Assembly: GCA_005787345.1 (NCBI GenBank)
Contig: SYBH01000008.1
Span: 1 to 64,000 of the forward strand
Direction: 5' to 3'
From: Actinomycetota bacterium
GTDB taxonomy: Bacteria; Actinomycetota; Acidimicrobiia; Acidimicrobiales; Acidimicrobilacustridaceae
Length of the DNA stretch: 64,000 nt
Part shown: positions 43,545 to 53,179 of the stretch, in pieces
Layout of the letters: each line of letters opens with the position of its first letter
How positions within the stretch are numbered: the stretch's first letter is position 1
The notes under the pieces: generated by a model
Told to the model about the DNA's origin: nothing
Seen by the model: the letters and a program-made list of their open reading frames with translations, nothing else
The model's database searches: none
Position numbers and translations under genes: made by a program

Positions 43545-43595
43545 GCAAAACTTTCGAGTGGTACCTGATGCCGAACTCGTTAGTGGCCAAACTCT

Positions 43596-45212
43596 TTATT
43601 GGAATGTGAATCCTCGATAGTTGTCACTGGCGACCCCATCGCAGATCTCGCGATAGGGGCCGACGCCGGCGATATAGGGCATAAACACGCGGGGCTTTCC
43701 CGGAACGTTTGCTCCCAAATACCAAGAGTTGCCCTTGGGGAACAACGTGAAGTTTGCGATCTCATTGACATGATCGACCCACGCATCTTGTGCTTCGAGA
43801 TCGGGCTCAATTTGTTGAACTCCATGCTCGGCCATCCATGCGATGACCTCGGAGCTCCAATCGACGTGTTGTTCGATGCTGACGAGCATGTTTGTCATGA
43901 CCGAGGGACTTCCTGGGGCAGTGATCATGAACATGTTTGGAAAGCCATGGGATGTGAGACCCAGATAGGTTCGTGGTCCTGCGCTCCATGCGTCTCGAAG
44001 TGTTTCTCCGTCCTTGCCGATGATCTCAGGAGCAAGAAGCGGCCCGGTCATTGCGTCGAAACCGGTGGCAAAGACGATTACATCGAACTCATGAAGAGAC
44101 TCGGTTGTCTCAATGCCGTTTGGAATGAGTCGCGTGATTGGGGTGGATCGGAGATCAACGAGTGACACGTTCGGCCGGTTAAATGTCTCGAAATAACCCG
44201 TGTCAAGGCAGAGGCGTTTCGCGCCTACGGGGTAAGAGGTTGGGCACAACAGTTCGGCAGTTGCGGGATCAGACACGATGGAGCGAATTCGGTCGCGGAG
44301 GTAGTCCGAAACGATCGCGTTGGCTGAGGGATCGATCATCACATCGTTGAAACTTCCGAGGAATCCAAAAAGCATTCCTTCTTCCCAGATGGCATCGAAG
44401 CGCATCGTGCGCTCATCGGGCGCAACCTCGTGTGCTGATTGTTCAGGCGATGGACTGACGACACCTCCGTGCGAAACGCGCTGCTCGGCGCGATGCTCGC
44501 GATACCTCTGCTTAAGGGACGCAACCATCTCTGGATCAAGAGGGCCGTTTTGGGCAGGAACAGCAAAGTTTGGCGTGCGCTGGAAGACGGTGAGATGGCG
44601 TGCTTGTTGTGCGATGAGCGGAATGCTCTGGATTCCCGACGATCCAGTTCCTATGACGGCAACGAGCTTGTCCGCAAAGTTAACTCCTTCATGGGGCCAT
44701 TTTGCAGTGTGAACTATCGATCCATTGAACGACGCGATGTCGTCGATCTCAGGCTCTTTTGCTGCTGAGAGTGCGCCAACGGCCATGACGAGAAACCGAG
44801 CAGTCCATTGGTCGCCGTGATCGGTCTCAACCGTCCATTCATTGGCCGAGTCGCTCCAGCGTGCGGAGGTCATGCGAGTCTCAAAACGAATATCGCGACG
44901 GAGATCGAATCGATCGCTGACGTGGTTGACGTAGGAGAGGATCTCGGGCTGCGTGGCGTACTTCTCGCTCCAGTTCCACTCTTGTTCGAGGTCAGCGTCG
45001 AAGGAATAGGAGTAATCAAGCGAACGGATATCGCATCTGGCGCCTGGGTACCTGTTCCACCACCACGTCCCGCCAACGTCACCTGCAGCCTCAATCCCGA
45101 CGGCCATCAGCCCCATCGCTCGCAGGCGGTGATGCATATAGAGGCCCGCGAAACCAGCGCCGACAACGACGACGTCGGTTGAACCGGTCTCGGCCTGAGA
45201 AGTGCGTGTCAT
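43596..45212 (-). CDS. Cyclohexanone-type Baeyer-Villiger monooxygenase (4 of 4)
   Basis: 538-residue type I BVMO of cyclohexanone/phenylacetone monooxygenase size. FAD loop GAGFAG (18-23), GGTWWWNRYPGARCDI (48-62), LDYSYSF, fingerprint FNGSIVHTAKWP (162-173) and NADP loop GTGSSG near 187. The active-site Arg region is in the central domain, and FATGFDAMTG is present. This is the most canonical of the four BVMOs here, with full GGTWYWNRYPG-like and FxGxxxHxxxWP signatures. A GAGGGAACA leader precedes the ATG. Divergent from a P450 gene, so oxidation steps may be co-regulated. Confidence 0.92.
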   Translation of the reverse strand: MTRTSQAETGSTDVVVVGAGFAGLYMHHRLRAMGLMAVGIEAAGDVGGTWWWNRYPGARCDIRSLDYSYSFDADLEQEWNWSEKYATQPEILSYVNHVSDRFDLRRDIRFETRMTSARWSDSANEWTVETDHGDQWTARFLVMAVGALSAAKEPEIDDIASFNGSIVHTAKWPHEGVNFADKLVAVIGTGSSGIQSIPLIAQQARHLTVFQRTPNFAVPAQNGPLDPEMVASLKQRYREHRAEQRVSHGGVVSPSPEQSAHEVAPDERTMRFDAIWEEGMLFGFLGSFNDVMIDPSANAIVSDYLRDRIRSIVSDPATAELLCPTSYPVGAKRLCLDTGYFETFNRPNVSLVDLRSTPITRLIPNGIETTESLHEFDVIVFATGFDAMTGPLLAPEIIGKDGETLRDAWSAGPRTYLGLTSHGFPNMFMITAPGSPSVMTNMLVSIEQHVDWSSEVIAWMAEHGVQQIEPDLEAQDAWVDHVNEIANFTLFPKGNSWYLGANVPGKPRVFMPYIAGVGPYREICDGVASDNYRGFTFQ

Positions 45213-45378
45213 TGTTCCCTCTAGACGTGCTGCTTAGCGGATCACGGCGCAGCCAAGTCAAGTTGCTGAGTCACCGACAGGCAAGTGCCAGGGCCAGACA
45301 ACTGCGGAAATCGGGCGCAGTGGCTGGCCAGACTGAGCAAGAATTGCGAACGCACGCAAACGACCATGGGGAGGGCGT

Positions 45379-46590
45379 ATGACTGCCACCGAAACTCCGT
45401 ACATCAACCTTCTTGATCCACAGTTCTACGTGGATCCTTGGGCCGCGTACCGGTGGCTGCGCGAGAACGATCCGGTCCACTGGGACCCCGTTCATAAATT
45501 GTGGGGAATCTCTCGATACGAAGACATCGTTGAGGTCGAAAAAAACTGGCAGGACTTCACCTCTGAAGACGGCTCTCGACCAGCGACTGACCAACGTGAC
45601 GATACGTCGATGATCAACCGTGACGACCCAGAACATCAGCAACAGCGAATGCTGGTCGCTCGACAGTTCACCCCGCGTGCGGTTAAGCAGATCGAAGGAA
45701 AGATTCGCTCAATCGTCAATGAACTGATCGACGAGGTTGCTGCAAAGGGAAGTTGTGAAGCGATTGAGTCGCTTGCATCGCCACTTCCCGCAATATTAAT
45801 TGGCGACAAACTCGGATTTCCCCGTGAACTTTGGCCGAAACTTCGAGAGTGGTCAGAGGTGACCATGCACGAATCGGGGCAGAACCCAGCCGATGGTTCG
45901 ACCGCCCCTTTTTCAGAACTCTCGATGAATGCAATCATGGAATTCTCTGGCGCCACGATTGAGTTGATCAACGCCCGTCGTGCCTCTCCGCAGGAAGATC
46001 TCATTTCGATCTGGGCGACGACAGAAGTGGACGGTCGACTCTGGACCGATGCAGAAATCATCTCTGAATGCTTGCTGCTTCTCGACGGGGGAGCGGAAAC
46101 GACTCGGACAGTGATTGGGGCTGTCATTCGCGAACTAGCGCTACGTCCTGACCAACGTTCCATTTTGATAGAGGATCCGATCGTTCTCGGGCAGACCGCA
46201 GTTGAGGAATTCATCCGCTGGGTGACGCCAATTCTCAATATGCGTCGCACGGCAACAAAAGACTTGGTGTTTCGGGGAAAGAACATCAAGAGGGGCGATC
46301 AGCTCCTGTTGATGTACGCCTCGGCGAACCGTGATGAGTCAGTATTTGCAGATCCAGACAATTTCGATGTGAATCGATCGCATAATCATCACGTGGCGTT
46401 TGGCTTCGGCACGCATTTCTGCCTTGGGTCATCGCTCGCAAGAATCGAAATTCGGGTGATGTTCGAAGAGTTGTTGCGGCGTATTCCAGACTGGAGGCTC
46501 GCGCCCGGCGCAGAGCCGAAGATTCTCGGGGCCACCTTCACCCGTGCGTACGACCGGGTGGAGATTGAGTTCACCCCCGAAACAGGCTGA
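45379..46590 (+). CDS. Cytochrome P450 (1 of 2)
   Basis: 403-residue soluble class I bacterial P450. I-helix GGAETT near residue 235, K-helix ExxR (EEFIRW), and heme loop FGFGTHFCLG with axial Cys348. N-terminal segments (DPWAAYRWLRENDPVHWD, WGISRYEDI) resemble steroid- and terpenoid-active actinobacterial P450s, but the subfamily cannot be fixed without comparison. GGGGAGG precedes the ATG. No ferredoxin or ferredoxin reductase gene is in the window, so electrons must come from elsewhere. Divergent from BVMO 4; paralogous to the P450 at 53624. Confidence 0.93.
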   Translation: MTATETPYINLLDPQFYVDPWAAYRWLRENDPVHWDPVHKLWGISRYEDIVEVEKNWQDFTSEDGSRPATDQRDDTSMINRDDPEHQQQRMLVARQFTPRAVKQIEGKIRSIVNELIDEVAAKGSCEAIESLASPLPAILIGDKLGFPRELWPKLREWSEVTMHESGQNPADGSTAPFSELSMNAIMEFSGATIELINARRASPQEDLISIWATTEVDGRLWTDAEIISECLLLLDGGAETTRTVIGAVIRELALRPDQRSILIEDPIVLGQTAVEEFIRWVTPILNMRRTATKDLVFRGKNIKRGDQLLLMYASANRDESVFADPDNFDVNRSHNHHVAFGFGTHFCLGSSLARIEIRVMFEELLRRIPDWRLAPGAEPKILGATFTRAYDRVEIEFTPETG

Positions 46591-46644
46591 GGCCCGTTCT
46601 GAGAATCCCTGAAAACGAACCTTCTTCGGGGCAGACTCTCTGTC

Positions 46645-47994
46645 ATGACTTCGACGACTTCTGATTCAGAAACTGACGAGACAGTTTCTCCATCGATCCA
46701 TTCAGGACGCCGGCGGCGTATCGGGATCTTCTTGTTGATTCTGCTGGCATCGGTTCTGCTCTTTGGTACCGCCGCAGACGTTTGGGTGAAGCGCCAGATC
46801 CTAAGCACACCGAAATGGGTAGCTGCCAGCGACAAGATTCTCGCTGAACCCAAGGTGCAGGCGGCTTTATCTACCTACATCGTCGATCAGATCTATTCGA
46901 ACGTTGACGTTCAGCGAGAACTATCGGACAAACTCCCCGAAGGTTGGAAGGGAGTGGCCGGTCCATTGGCTGCCGGAATCCGCACTCCGGCCGCAACGGC
47001 TGTCGAGAAGATCTTGTCATCCGACCAGGTGCTGAAGATCTGGCACACAGTCAACGAGAAGGCCCATCAGGCCCTCGTCAATGTTCTCGAGGACAAAACA
47101 AGAGTGGGGTCCACGAAAGACGGCCAGGTCACACTCGATATAGGTGAAATCGTTCGAATCGTCGGAACCGATCTCGGAATCCCCGCCACGGTGATGGACA
47201 AGCTTCCGGCTGATGTTGGTCAAATCACGATCTTTGAATCGAGCTCACTGGCCTCCATTCAGAACGCGGTCAAGATCGTCAACATTTTGGGCCCAATCCT
47301 CTTTGTCCTCATCGTTGCTTTGTACGCATTGGCTGTATGGCTTGCTCGCGGTCGTCGCCGTCTCACGTTGCGCAACGTTGGATGGTCGATCATCGTTGTT
47401 GGTTTACTGCTCACGACCATGCGCAGGCTTACCGGCAACTACATCGATTCGATCATTACCGACCCCCAGTACAGCGTTGCTGGAAAGATCATTTTCGGGA
47501 TCTTGTCGGAGTTGCTTTTCGACACAGCGTGGTTGCTGATTACCTGGGGTGCAATCATCGTTGCGGGAATGCTTATCATCGGCCCGAACCGCATCGCCAC
47601 GTGGGCTCGCCGAACTGCTGCCCCAGTACTCAACGCAGACCGAACCGTGTTTTGGGTGGGTGCTGCAGTTCTGTACCTTCTTGTGCTGCTCATCGTGCCA
47701 TCCCCAGCGCTGCGGCTTTGGTGGTCAGTGATCATTATCGGAGTAGTCGTGGCCCTCGGCCTTGAATACCTCCGCAGTCATTCACTTGCTGAGTTCCCGG
47801 ACGTGCAACTCGATGTCGATGTTGACAGCATGAAAAATTCCGTCGCAAAGACATGGACCAATATCGCGTCTCGGTTCACTAGCGACGATGCAAGTGATCA
47901 TGTCGCCCAACTTCAGAAACTGGGAGACATGCATGCATCTGGAGCACTCACAGATGCGGAATACACGGCTGCAAAAGCCAAGTTGCTCGACTAG
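46645..47994 (+). CDS. Multi-pass membrane protein with C-terminal SHOCT domain
   Basis: 449 residues: one membrane segment at about 28-45, an extracytoplasmic region of about 170 residues, four to five membrane segments between 215 and 375, then a cytoplasmic tail. The last 28 residues (LQKLGDMHASGALTDAEYTAAKAKLL) are a SHOCT motif, a short helical pair found at the ends of many membrane and regulatory proteins. The large external domain is not recognised. Function unknown; it does not look like part of the catabolic set. Confidence 0.75.
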   Translation: MTSTTSDSETDETVSPSIHSGRRRRIGIFLLILLASVLLFGTAADVWVKRQILSTPKWVAASDKILAEPKVQAALSTYIVDQIYSNVDVQRELSDKLPEGWKGVAGPLAAGIRTPAATAVEKILSSDQVLKIWHTVNEKAHQALVNVLEDKTRVGSTKDGQVTLDIGEIVRIVGTDLGIPATVMDKLPADVGQITIFESSSLASIQNAVKIVNILGPILFVLIVALYALAVWLARGRRRLTLRNVGWSIIVVGLLLTTMRRLTGNYIDSIITDPQYSVAGKIIFGILSELLFDTAWLLITWGAIIVAGMLIIGPNRIATWARRTAAPVLNADRTVFWVGAAVLYLLVLLIVPSPALRLWWSVIIIGVVVALGLEYLRSHSLAEFPDVQLDVDVDSMKNSVAKTWTNIASRFTSDDASDHVAQLQKLGDMHASGALTDAEYTAAKAKLLD

Positions 47995-48016
47995 CCGCTA
48001 CTGCGTTGGTCGTGAG

Positions 48017-48442
48017 TTAGTCGGCGAATTCAAAAATTCGATGAAGCCGCGTCAACCTCAGTGAACTGATCCTCCACCCGTCAGCGGTTCGGATATAGGT
48101 CTCGTGGTAGTAGCCGTATCCGTGCAGATATTTGATGGGTTGGCCTTCGGGCCACCACAGTTCGTCTTCCATCGCCCAGATACCGGTTGCGTGATCGTCA
48201 TCGACGAATGCGATCTCTGGCATGTGGCCGTGGTGAACGGTAATGACATCGCCGATTTGGGAAATCAGGAACGGCAGGTAGTCGTCGACGCCGTCGATAA
48301 CGGTGCCACTGTCTTCAGTTGTATCGATCCGAGCATCGACCGTAAAGACGTCACGAAGCAGATCCCACTGCTTTGTGTCCATTAGACGGAAATAGCGCGC
48401 CTTTAATTGGTGAATCTGGTCGACCTCGGAAGATGTGTTCAT
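48017..48442 (-). CDS. NTF2-like (SnoaL_4-type) protein
   Basis: 141 residues. LKARYFRLMDTKQWDLLRDVFTVDARID is the standard N-terminal helix set of SnoaL-like proteins, followed by VIDGVDDYLPFL and a strand-rich half ending in GWRISSLRLTRLHRIFEF. ATG 48442 overlaps the stop of the upstream SDR gene (ATGA), so the pair is translationally coupled; a GTG two codons earlier is possible. Possible hydroxylase, isomerase or dehydratase; no catalytic residue can be assigned. Confidence 0.8.
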   Translation of the reverse strand: MNTSSEVDQIHQLKARYFRLMDTKQWDLLRDVFTVDARIDTTEDSGTVIDGVDDYLPFLISQIGDVITVHHGHMPEIAFVDDDHATGIWAMEDELWWPEGQPIKYLHGYGYYHETYIRTADGWRISSLRLTRLHRIFEFAD

Positions 48443-49152
48443 GACCACAGCGTCCCGTTGTCAACGACGAGGGATGCTCCTGTTGTGGTGCTTGCGGCAT
48501 CTGATGCAAGGTGGGCAAGCGCTTCAGCGATCTTCACCGGTGCCATCATGCCGGGAAGCACACCCATCATTTTGGGGAAGTGGCTGAAGTCGATATCGCC
48601 CTTGATATTCGAAAGGGCGTTGGTGGACATTGCGGAATCGACTCCGCCCGGGCACACAAGATTCACTCTGATTCCGTCGGCAGCAAGTTCAACGGCAAGT
48701 GCCTTCATAAACATGATGAGTCCGGCCTTCGACGCACAATACGACGAGTTGTAGGGCTGTCCCTGAAGGCCCGAGATGGAACCGACCGTCACGATATTGC
48801 CGGTCGAGGCTCGCAGGTAAGGAAGTGCAGCCTGGGTGACAAGCATCGGACCGGTGAGGTTCACCGCGAGGTGACGGTTCCAGAGGTCGAGGGTGATGTC
48901 ATCGATTTTGGAAAACCAGTTGACGCCCGCCACGTTGGCGAGGACATCAAGACCCCCAAGTTCTGCGATGGCAGCGTCCATGGCAGCGGTCACCGATTCA
49001 GGATTGGAGACGTCGCAGTAGCCAACTCCCTCAGCCTCGGCAACGTCCACCCCCACGACCTGGGCGCCTTCCTTGCGGAAAAGTTTGACGGTGGCTTCGC
49101 CGATTCCAGCGGCTGCGCCTGTGACAAAGATTCGTTTCCCTGTAAATCGCAT
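48439..49152 (-). CDS. SDR family oxidoreductase (4 of 4)
   Basis: 237-residue SDR. TGAAAGIGEA cofactor loop (11-20), VDVAEAEG after strand two with Asp (NAD preference), NVAGV, SISG catalytic Ser and YCASK active site. Compact and close to 3-oxoacyl reductase or cyclic alcohol dehydrogenase types. It starts six bases after TAGAGT, a leaderless pattern, and is coupled to the NTF2-like gene. The coupling suggests that the SDR product is acted on by the NTF2-fold protein (inference). Confidence 0.9.
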   Translation of the reverse strand: MRFTGKRIFVTGAAAGIGEATVKLFRKEGAQVVGVDVAEAEGVGYCDVSNPESVTAAMDAAIAELGGLDVLANVAGVNWFSKIDDITLDLWNRHLAVNLTGPMLVTQAALPYLRASTGNIVTVGSISGLQGQPYNSSYCASKAGLIMFMKALAVELAADGIRVNLVCPGGVDSAMSTNALSNIKGDIDFSHFPKMMGVLPGMMAPVKIAEALAHLASDAASTTTGASLVVDNGTLWS

Positions 49153-49158
49153 GGGCGG

Positions 49159-49164
49159 ACTCTA
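49159..49164 (-). promoter_or_regulatory. Leaderless-type -10 (TAGAGT)
   Basis: TAGAGT, then CCGCCC, then the ATG of the SDR/NTF2 operon. Confidence 0.55.
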
Positions 49165-49235
49165 GTGTCGGGGGACTGCATCTGACTCGGCCTCCTGCTC
49201 TCGGGCAGAGACGGAGTTCTCTATGGGGGATCACT

Positions 49236-49979
49236 ATGGGTTTCACGCCAACACCGGATCAACTGCTTCCAGAATTGACGCTTCGCCAAGAGTTTGTGCT
49301 GTTGGCGAGAGCACTATGGCGAGAGGGATATGCCGACCATTTGGCCGGCCACATCACGGTGAATCTTGGCGATGGCACCTTGCTCTGCAATCCGTGGTTC
49401 ATAACCTGGGACGAACTCCGTCCCTCGCAACTCATCAGGATCGACCTCGACGGAAAAGTCATCGAGGGGGAGTGGCCTGCCCCTTTGGGTATCCCGTTGC
49501 ATCTCGAACTTCATAAGCTCCGAGAAGATGTCGGCGTGGCGATGCACAGTCATCCGCTTTACGGAACGGTATGGGCAGACATGGGAGAGGTTCCTCCCGT
49601 CTACGACCAGAGTTCTGGCCTCGGCGGAGGTGGCGACCTCATCGTCATCGATGAATACGGTGGTGGTGTCGATAACTCAACTGCTGCCCACGACGCCGTT
49701 GTTGCAATGGGCGATGCAAACCTCGCGCTCCTCGCTGGACATGGCGTGTTTGTTCTCGGTTCAACGATTCGCGCAGTTCACCAGCGCGCAGTGGCACTCG
49801 AGCAGCGCTGTCAACGGGCGTGGCATATCCGCGCGGCTGGTGGCCGAACGGAATCAGCAGTTCCTGAATGGTGGCTCGAACGCGGTCGGCAGAGCGATGG
49901 AAATGGCTTTATCGGATTTTGGGAAGCAATGGCTCGGTTAGAACTCCGCGCTGATCCATCGATTCTCGACGAGCGTTGA
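49236..49979 (+). CDS. Class II aldolase/adducin-family protein
   Basis: 247 residues. Zinc His ligands are visible in AMHSHPLYGT (HxH) near residue 103 and LLAGHGVFVLG near residue 167; the early LAGHITVN segment near residue 37 matches the phosphate/substrate loop. Family members cleave or epimerise sugar phosphates, or act as decarboxylases or hydro-lyases on non-phosphorylated substrates. GGGGGATCACT precedes the ATG. The next gene, a molybdopterin enzyme, starts nine bases after its stop, so they are one operon. Substrate unknown. Confidence 0.87.
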   Translation: MGFTPTPDQLLPELTLRQEFVLLARALWREGYADHLAGHITVNLGDGTLLCNPWFITWDELRPSQLIRIDLDGKVIEGEWPAPLGIPLHLELHKLREDVGVAMHSHPLYGTVWADMGEVPPVYDQSSGLGGGGDLIVIDEYGGGVDNSTAAHDAVVAMGDANLALLAGHGVFVLGSTIRAVHQRAVALEQRCQRAWHIRAAGGRTESAVPEWWLERGRQSDGNGFIGFWEAMARLELRADPSILDER

Positions 49980-49988
49980 TTCTCCTCA

Positions 49989-51983
49989 GTGTCTGAACTT
50001 CTTTCCTTCTGCCGAATTTGTGCTGCAGCCTGCGGCATCGTCGTCTCCGTCGATGAAGGTCAAGTCGTGAAGGTGCGCGGCGATGCCGAGCACCCGATAT
50101 CGCGCGGGTACACATGCGAAAAGGGCAGAGCGCTTCCGCGATGGCACCATTCTCCTAATCGGCTCGATCATCCTCGGCTTCGCGGTACAACTGTCGGATG
50201 GGATGAAGTCCTTGACGATCTCGCGACCATCATTGACGAGAGTAAAAGTATTGACGGAGCAGACTCGATAGGTCTCTATCTCGCCACAGGACTTGCCTAC
50301 GACTCCGCTGGTCAGGTTGCTTGCGGAATGTGGATGGCCTCAGTGGGCAGCACATCGTTTTACACGGCGGCCACAGTCGACAACGCTCCTGTACTTGTTG
50401 CTGCCGAAGCAGTGGCTGGTCATCCGATGCTTAATCCAGTGTGGGAACCGCAGCATTCGCGATTACTGATTCTGCTAGCAACGAATCCCGTGGTGTCTCA
50501 TGGTTACGGAACCACGTTGGCCGATCCTGTGCGTCGACTCCGCGAGAATCAGGCGCTTGGTGGGCAGGTTTGGACAATCGATCCCCGAAGAACTGAATCG
50601 GCAGCCCTCTCCGACAATCATCTACAAGTCCGACCAGGATCAGATGTCATCCTGCTCGCTGCACTCGTGCGTGAACTTTTCGACGATGAGCGGTGTCGCG
50701 ATTCTCTCGCAGCGACGTGTCATGACAGTGACGTTGATCGACTCGCTCAGGCAGTACGTCCGTTTTCGCTCGATGCCGCTGAAATTGCCACAGGATGCAG
50801 CCGCGAACTGATTGATGAACTTGTTGCGCAACTGCGGTCAAACTTTGGTCGCGTTGCGATGTTCTGCGGCACCGGTACCACCATGGCAATCGACGGCATC
50901 CTTGTCGAGTGGCTCCGTTGGGTCCTCTTGGTGATGACGAACTCCCTTGATGTCGTCGGCGGGATGCGCTTCAACGAAGGGGTTGTCAATCGGTTGGCCC
51001 CAGTTCGTCCGGGCACTCCCGCCCTCGATGGTCCGACCTCGCGCCCTGAGCTGGTCCGGATCGCTGGGCAATTGCCCGTTGCTGCGATGGTCGACGAAAT
51101 CGAAGCTGGACGACTCAAGGTCCTGGTCGTGACTGGAGGCAACCCGCTTTCTGCATTTCCTGAACCGGATCGCTTTCGTCAAGCTGCGGCGTTACTCGAT
51201 GCACTCGTCGTTATCGATGTGGCCGATACAGAACTGTGCGATCTGGCCACCCATGTACTCCCGGCCGCCGGGCAACTTGAGCGCGCCGATCTCACCTTGG
51301 CCGAACAGGTGGCATTTCGTTCTGGAATGCAGTTCACGGCACCAGTCGTTGAGCCCGACGCGGACCGGCGCCCCGTATGGTGGATTCTTGGGTCGCTTGC
51401 GGCAAGGTCTGAGCGGCCGATGTTCGGCGCCGCTCCTCTCGATGCCCTTTCCGACGAGGGAATTCTGGCTGGGCTGCTTGGACACGGCCCACTCGATGCA
51501 TCCGATGTGATCAGCGCTGGTTCCCGCGGTGTTGATCTGCCGCCGACCTACGGCTGGGTACGGGAGCGAATGCTTGTCGACAGTCGTTGGCGAATCGCAC
51601 CTGAGGCCTTTGTCGAGCGTCTGGCGCTACACAAGGGTCCTGAGGTTGGTCTCCTGCTCGTACCTCGCCGGGAATCGGCATGGAGCAACTCTGTCCGATT
51701 CGCGGGTTCGGGCGACGAACCAGTGGTTGTCCTTCATCCCGACGATGCATCGGACCGGGGGATTGTCAACGGCGACTGGGTGGCACTGACGACTGATCAC
51801 GGCTCGCTGGTGGCGACTGCAGGGATCGATGAGACCCTCCGCCCTGGGGTTGTTTCTGTAACTCATGGACACCCGGGCTCGCTCACGGGAACCCTGACCA
51901 GTTCTCGCGTCGATGTCGACCCACTGACGGCAATGCCTCGAGCCTCAGGCGTGCCGGTTCGTGTCGACAAACTCGGGATGTAG
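49989..51983 (+). CDS. Molybdopterin oxidoreductase with N-terminal 4Fe-4S (2 of 2)
   Basis: 664 residues, paralogous to the protein at 37505-39532 along its whole length. Fe-S cysteines at 8, 11, 15 and 43. Shared bis-MGD segments are LLILLATNPVVSHGYG, TIDPRRTESAAL and VVTGGNPLSAFPEPD. The C-terminal domain has VNGDWVALTTDHGSL, the usual cofactor-contact strand. No TAT signal and no partner subunit nearby. The start is a GTG without a clear ribosome site, so it is probably coupled to the aldolase gene. Substrate unknown. Confidence 0.86.
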   Translation: MSELLSFCRICAAACGIVVSVDEGQVVKVRGDAEHPISRGYTCEKGRALPRWHHSPNRLDHPRLRGTTVGWDEVLDDLATIIDESKSIDGADSIGLYLATGLAYDSAGQVACGMWMASVGSTSFYTAATVDNAPVLVAAEAVAGHPMLNPVWEPQHSRLLILLATNPVVSHGYGTTLADPVRRLRENQALGGQVWTIDPRRTESAALSDNHLQVRPGSDVILLAALVRELFDDERCRDSLAATCHDSDVDRLAQAVRPFSLDAAEIATGCSRELIDELVAQLRSNFGRVAMFCGTGTTMAIDGILVEWLRWVLLVMTNSLDVVGGMRFNEGVVNRLAPVRPGTPALDGPTSRPELVRIAGQLPVAAMVDEIEAGRLKVLVVTGGNPLSAFPEPDRFRQAAALLDALVVIDVADTELCDLATHVLPAAGQLERADLTLAEQVAFRSGMQFTAPVVEPDADRRPVWWILGSLAARSERPMFGAAPLDALSDEGILAGLLGHGPLDASDVISAGSRGVDLPPTYGWVRERMLVDSRWRIAPEAFVERLALHKGPEVGLLLVPRRESAWSNSVRFAGSGDEPVVVLHPDDASDRGIVNGDWVALTTDHGSLVATAGIDETLRPGVVSVTHGHPGSLTGTLTSSRVDVDPLTAMPRASGVPVRVDKLGM

Positions 51984-52031
51984 TTGTGCGATTCGGCTAC
52001 AACTGAGAGCAGACAATCCGCAGGAGGGGAC

Positions 52032-52568
52032 ATGGTTATCGATCAACGAGTCACGTGGGAAAAGGTAGAAGAGCGTCTCAAGGTCGAATCCGACCCGGTT
52101 TTGCGTCGCAATCTCGAATTGCTGTTGCAACATCAACAGGCCGAAGCATCCCTCGACATGGAAAAGCTCATGGCGACAGTTTCAGAGCATGCGCACTACC
52201 ACATGCATTCGATCCCAAACGGCGGCGGAGATCTCATTGGAAAGTCAACAGTGCAAAAGTTCTATGAGGATTTCGCTGCTTCGGGCGCTGAGAAATTGCA
52301 GCTGGATACCGAATGGCTGGTAGTCGACCGGCATTGCATCGTGACCGAGGGAACAATGCGTATGGCGTATCCGGGTGCAACTCTCGCCGCACGCGGAGTA
52401 CCTGTCGACGATGTCGATGCGCACTATCTCTACGAAGCGCGAATGTGTGTGTTGTGGCCTATCGGAGACGACGGGTTGTTCACCGGCGAAGATACCTACA
52501 CCTCGAGTGATGGCTTTCTCGACATCGAAAATCGAAAGCTCTCGCCGACAGACATTGCAGCGATCTGA
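52032..52568 (+). CDS. NTF2-like (SnoaL-like) protein
   Basis: 178 residues. The central part, MATVSEHAHYHMHSIPNGG, LIGKSTVQKFYEDF and WLVVDRHCIVTEGTMRM, fits the SnoaL pattern with a longer N-terminal helix and an inserted loop (ATLAARGVPVDDVDAHY). ATG 52032 follows AGGAGGGGAC, the best ribosome site in this neighbourhood; an upstream in-frame ATG at 51984 is unlikely. It is in line with the molybdopterin gene (48 bases) and the Mug gene (5 bases). Role unknown. Confidence 0.72.
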   Translation: MVIDQRVTWEKVEERLKVESDPVLRRNLELLLQHQQAEASLDMEKLMATVSEHAHYHMHSIPNGGGDLIGKSTVQKFYEDFAASGAEKLQLDTEWLVVDRHCIVTEGTMRMAYPGATLAARGVPVDDVDAHYLYEARMCVLWPIGDDGLFTGEDTYTSSDGFLDIENRKLSPTDIAAI

Positions 52569-52573
52569 AAGCT

Positions 52574-53176
52574 GTGACGAAGCGGCACGAGTTCATAGAA
52601 GGTCGCCGACCGACGAAGCAGGAGTTGGCGTCGTTTCACGGGCACACGGTTGATGATGTTCTTCCCAAGAAGATCAGTCTTCTGTTCGTTGGTATCAACC
52701 CGGGACTGTGGACCGCAGCGGTGAATGCCCATTTTGCTCGTCCCGGCAATAGGTTTTGGCCGGCGTTGTATCGCTCAGGCATCACCACTACTGATGTTGA
52801 TGCATCGTGTGGACTGCCACCCGATGTTCGTACTGAATTCGAGCGCAAGGGAATCGGAATCTCAAACATCTGCCCGATAGCCACTGCCAGGGCCGACGAA
52901 TTGTCGAAACAACAACTTCTCGATGGCGGCAACTTGCTTCGCGAACTAGTCCGCATGAGGAAGCCAAAAGTGGTGGCCATTCTCGGCGTCACGGCCTATA
53001 GGCAAGCGTTCGGGAACGCGAAGGTTGTGATTGGACGCGCCGAAGAGATGTTCGAAGGCTCCGAGCTCTGGATTCTTCCGAATCCCAGCGGACTCAATGC
53101 TCACGAGACAGTGGATTCACTTGCGGACTGGTACGGACAGGCAGCAAGTGCCGCCGGTGTCACGCTCAGTCGTTAA
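52574..53176 (+). CDS. mug: Mismatch-specific uracil/thymine-DNA glycosylase (Mug type)
   Basis: DNA repair enzyme that removes U or T opposite G. 200 residues. The two family motifs are present: GINPG (catalytic Asn) near residue 40 and NPSGLNAH near residue 170. HFARPGNRFWPAL and GIGISNICPI are typical Mug/TDG segments. The start is a GTG five bases after the NTF2-like gene; read-through transcription is likely although the function is unrelated. Convergent with the next NTF2-like gene, three bases apart. Confidence 0.93.
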   Translation: MTKRHEFIEGRRPTKQELASFHGHTVDDVLPKKISLLFVGINPGLWTAAVNAHFARPGNRFWPALYRSGITTTDVDASCGLPPDVRTEFERKGIGISNICPIATARADELSKQQLLDGGNLLRELVRMRKPKVVAILGVTAYRQAFGNAKVVIGRAEEMFEGSELWILPNPSGLNAHETVDSLADWYGQAASAAGVTLSR

Positions 53177-53179
53177 CGA

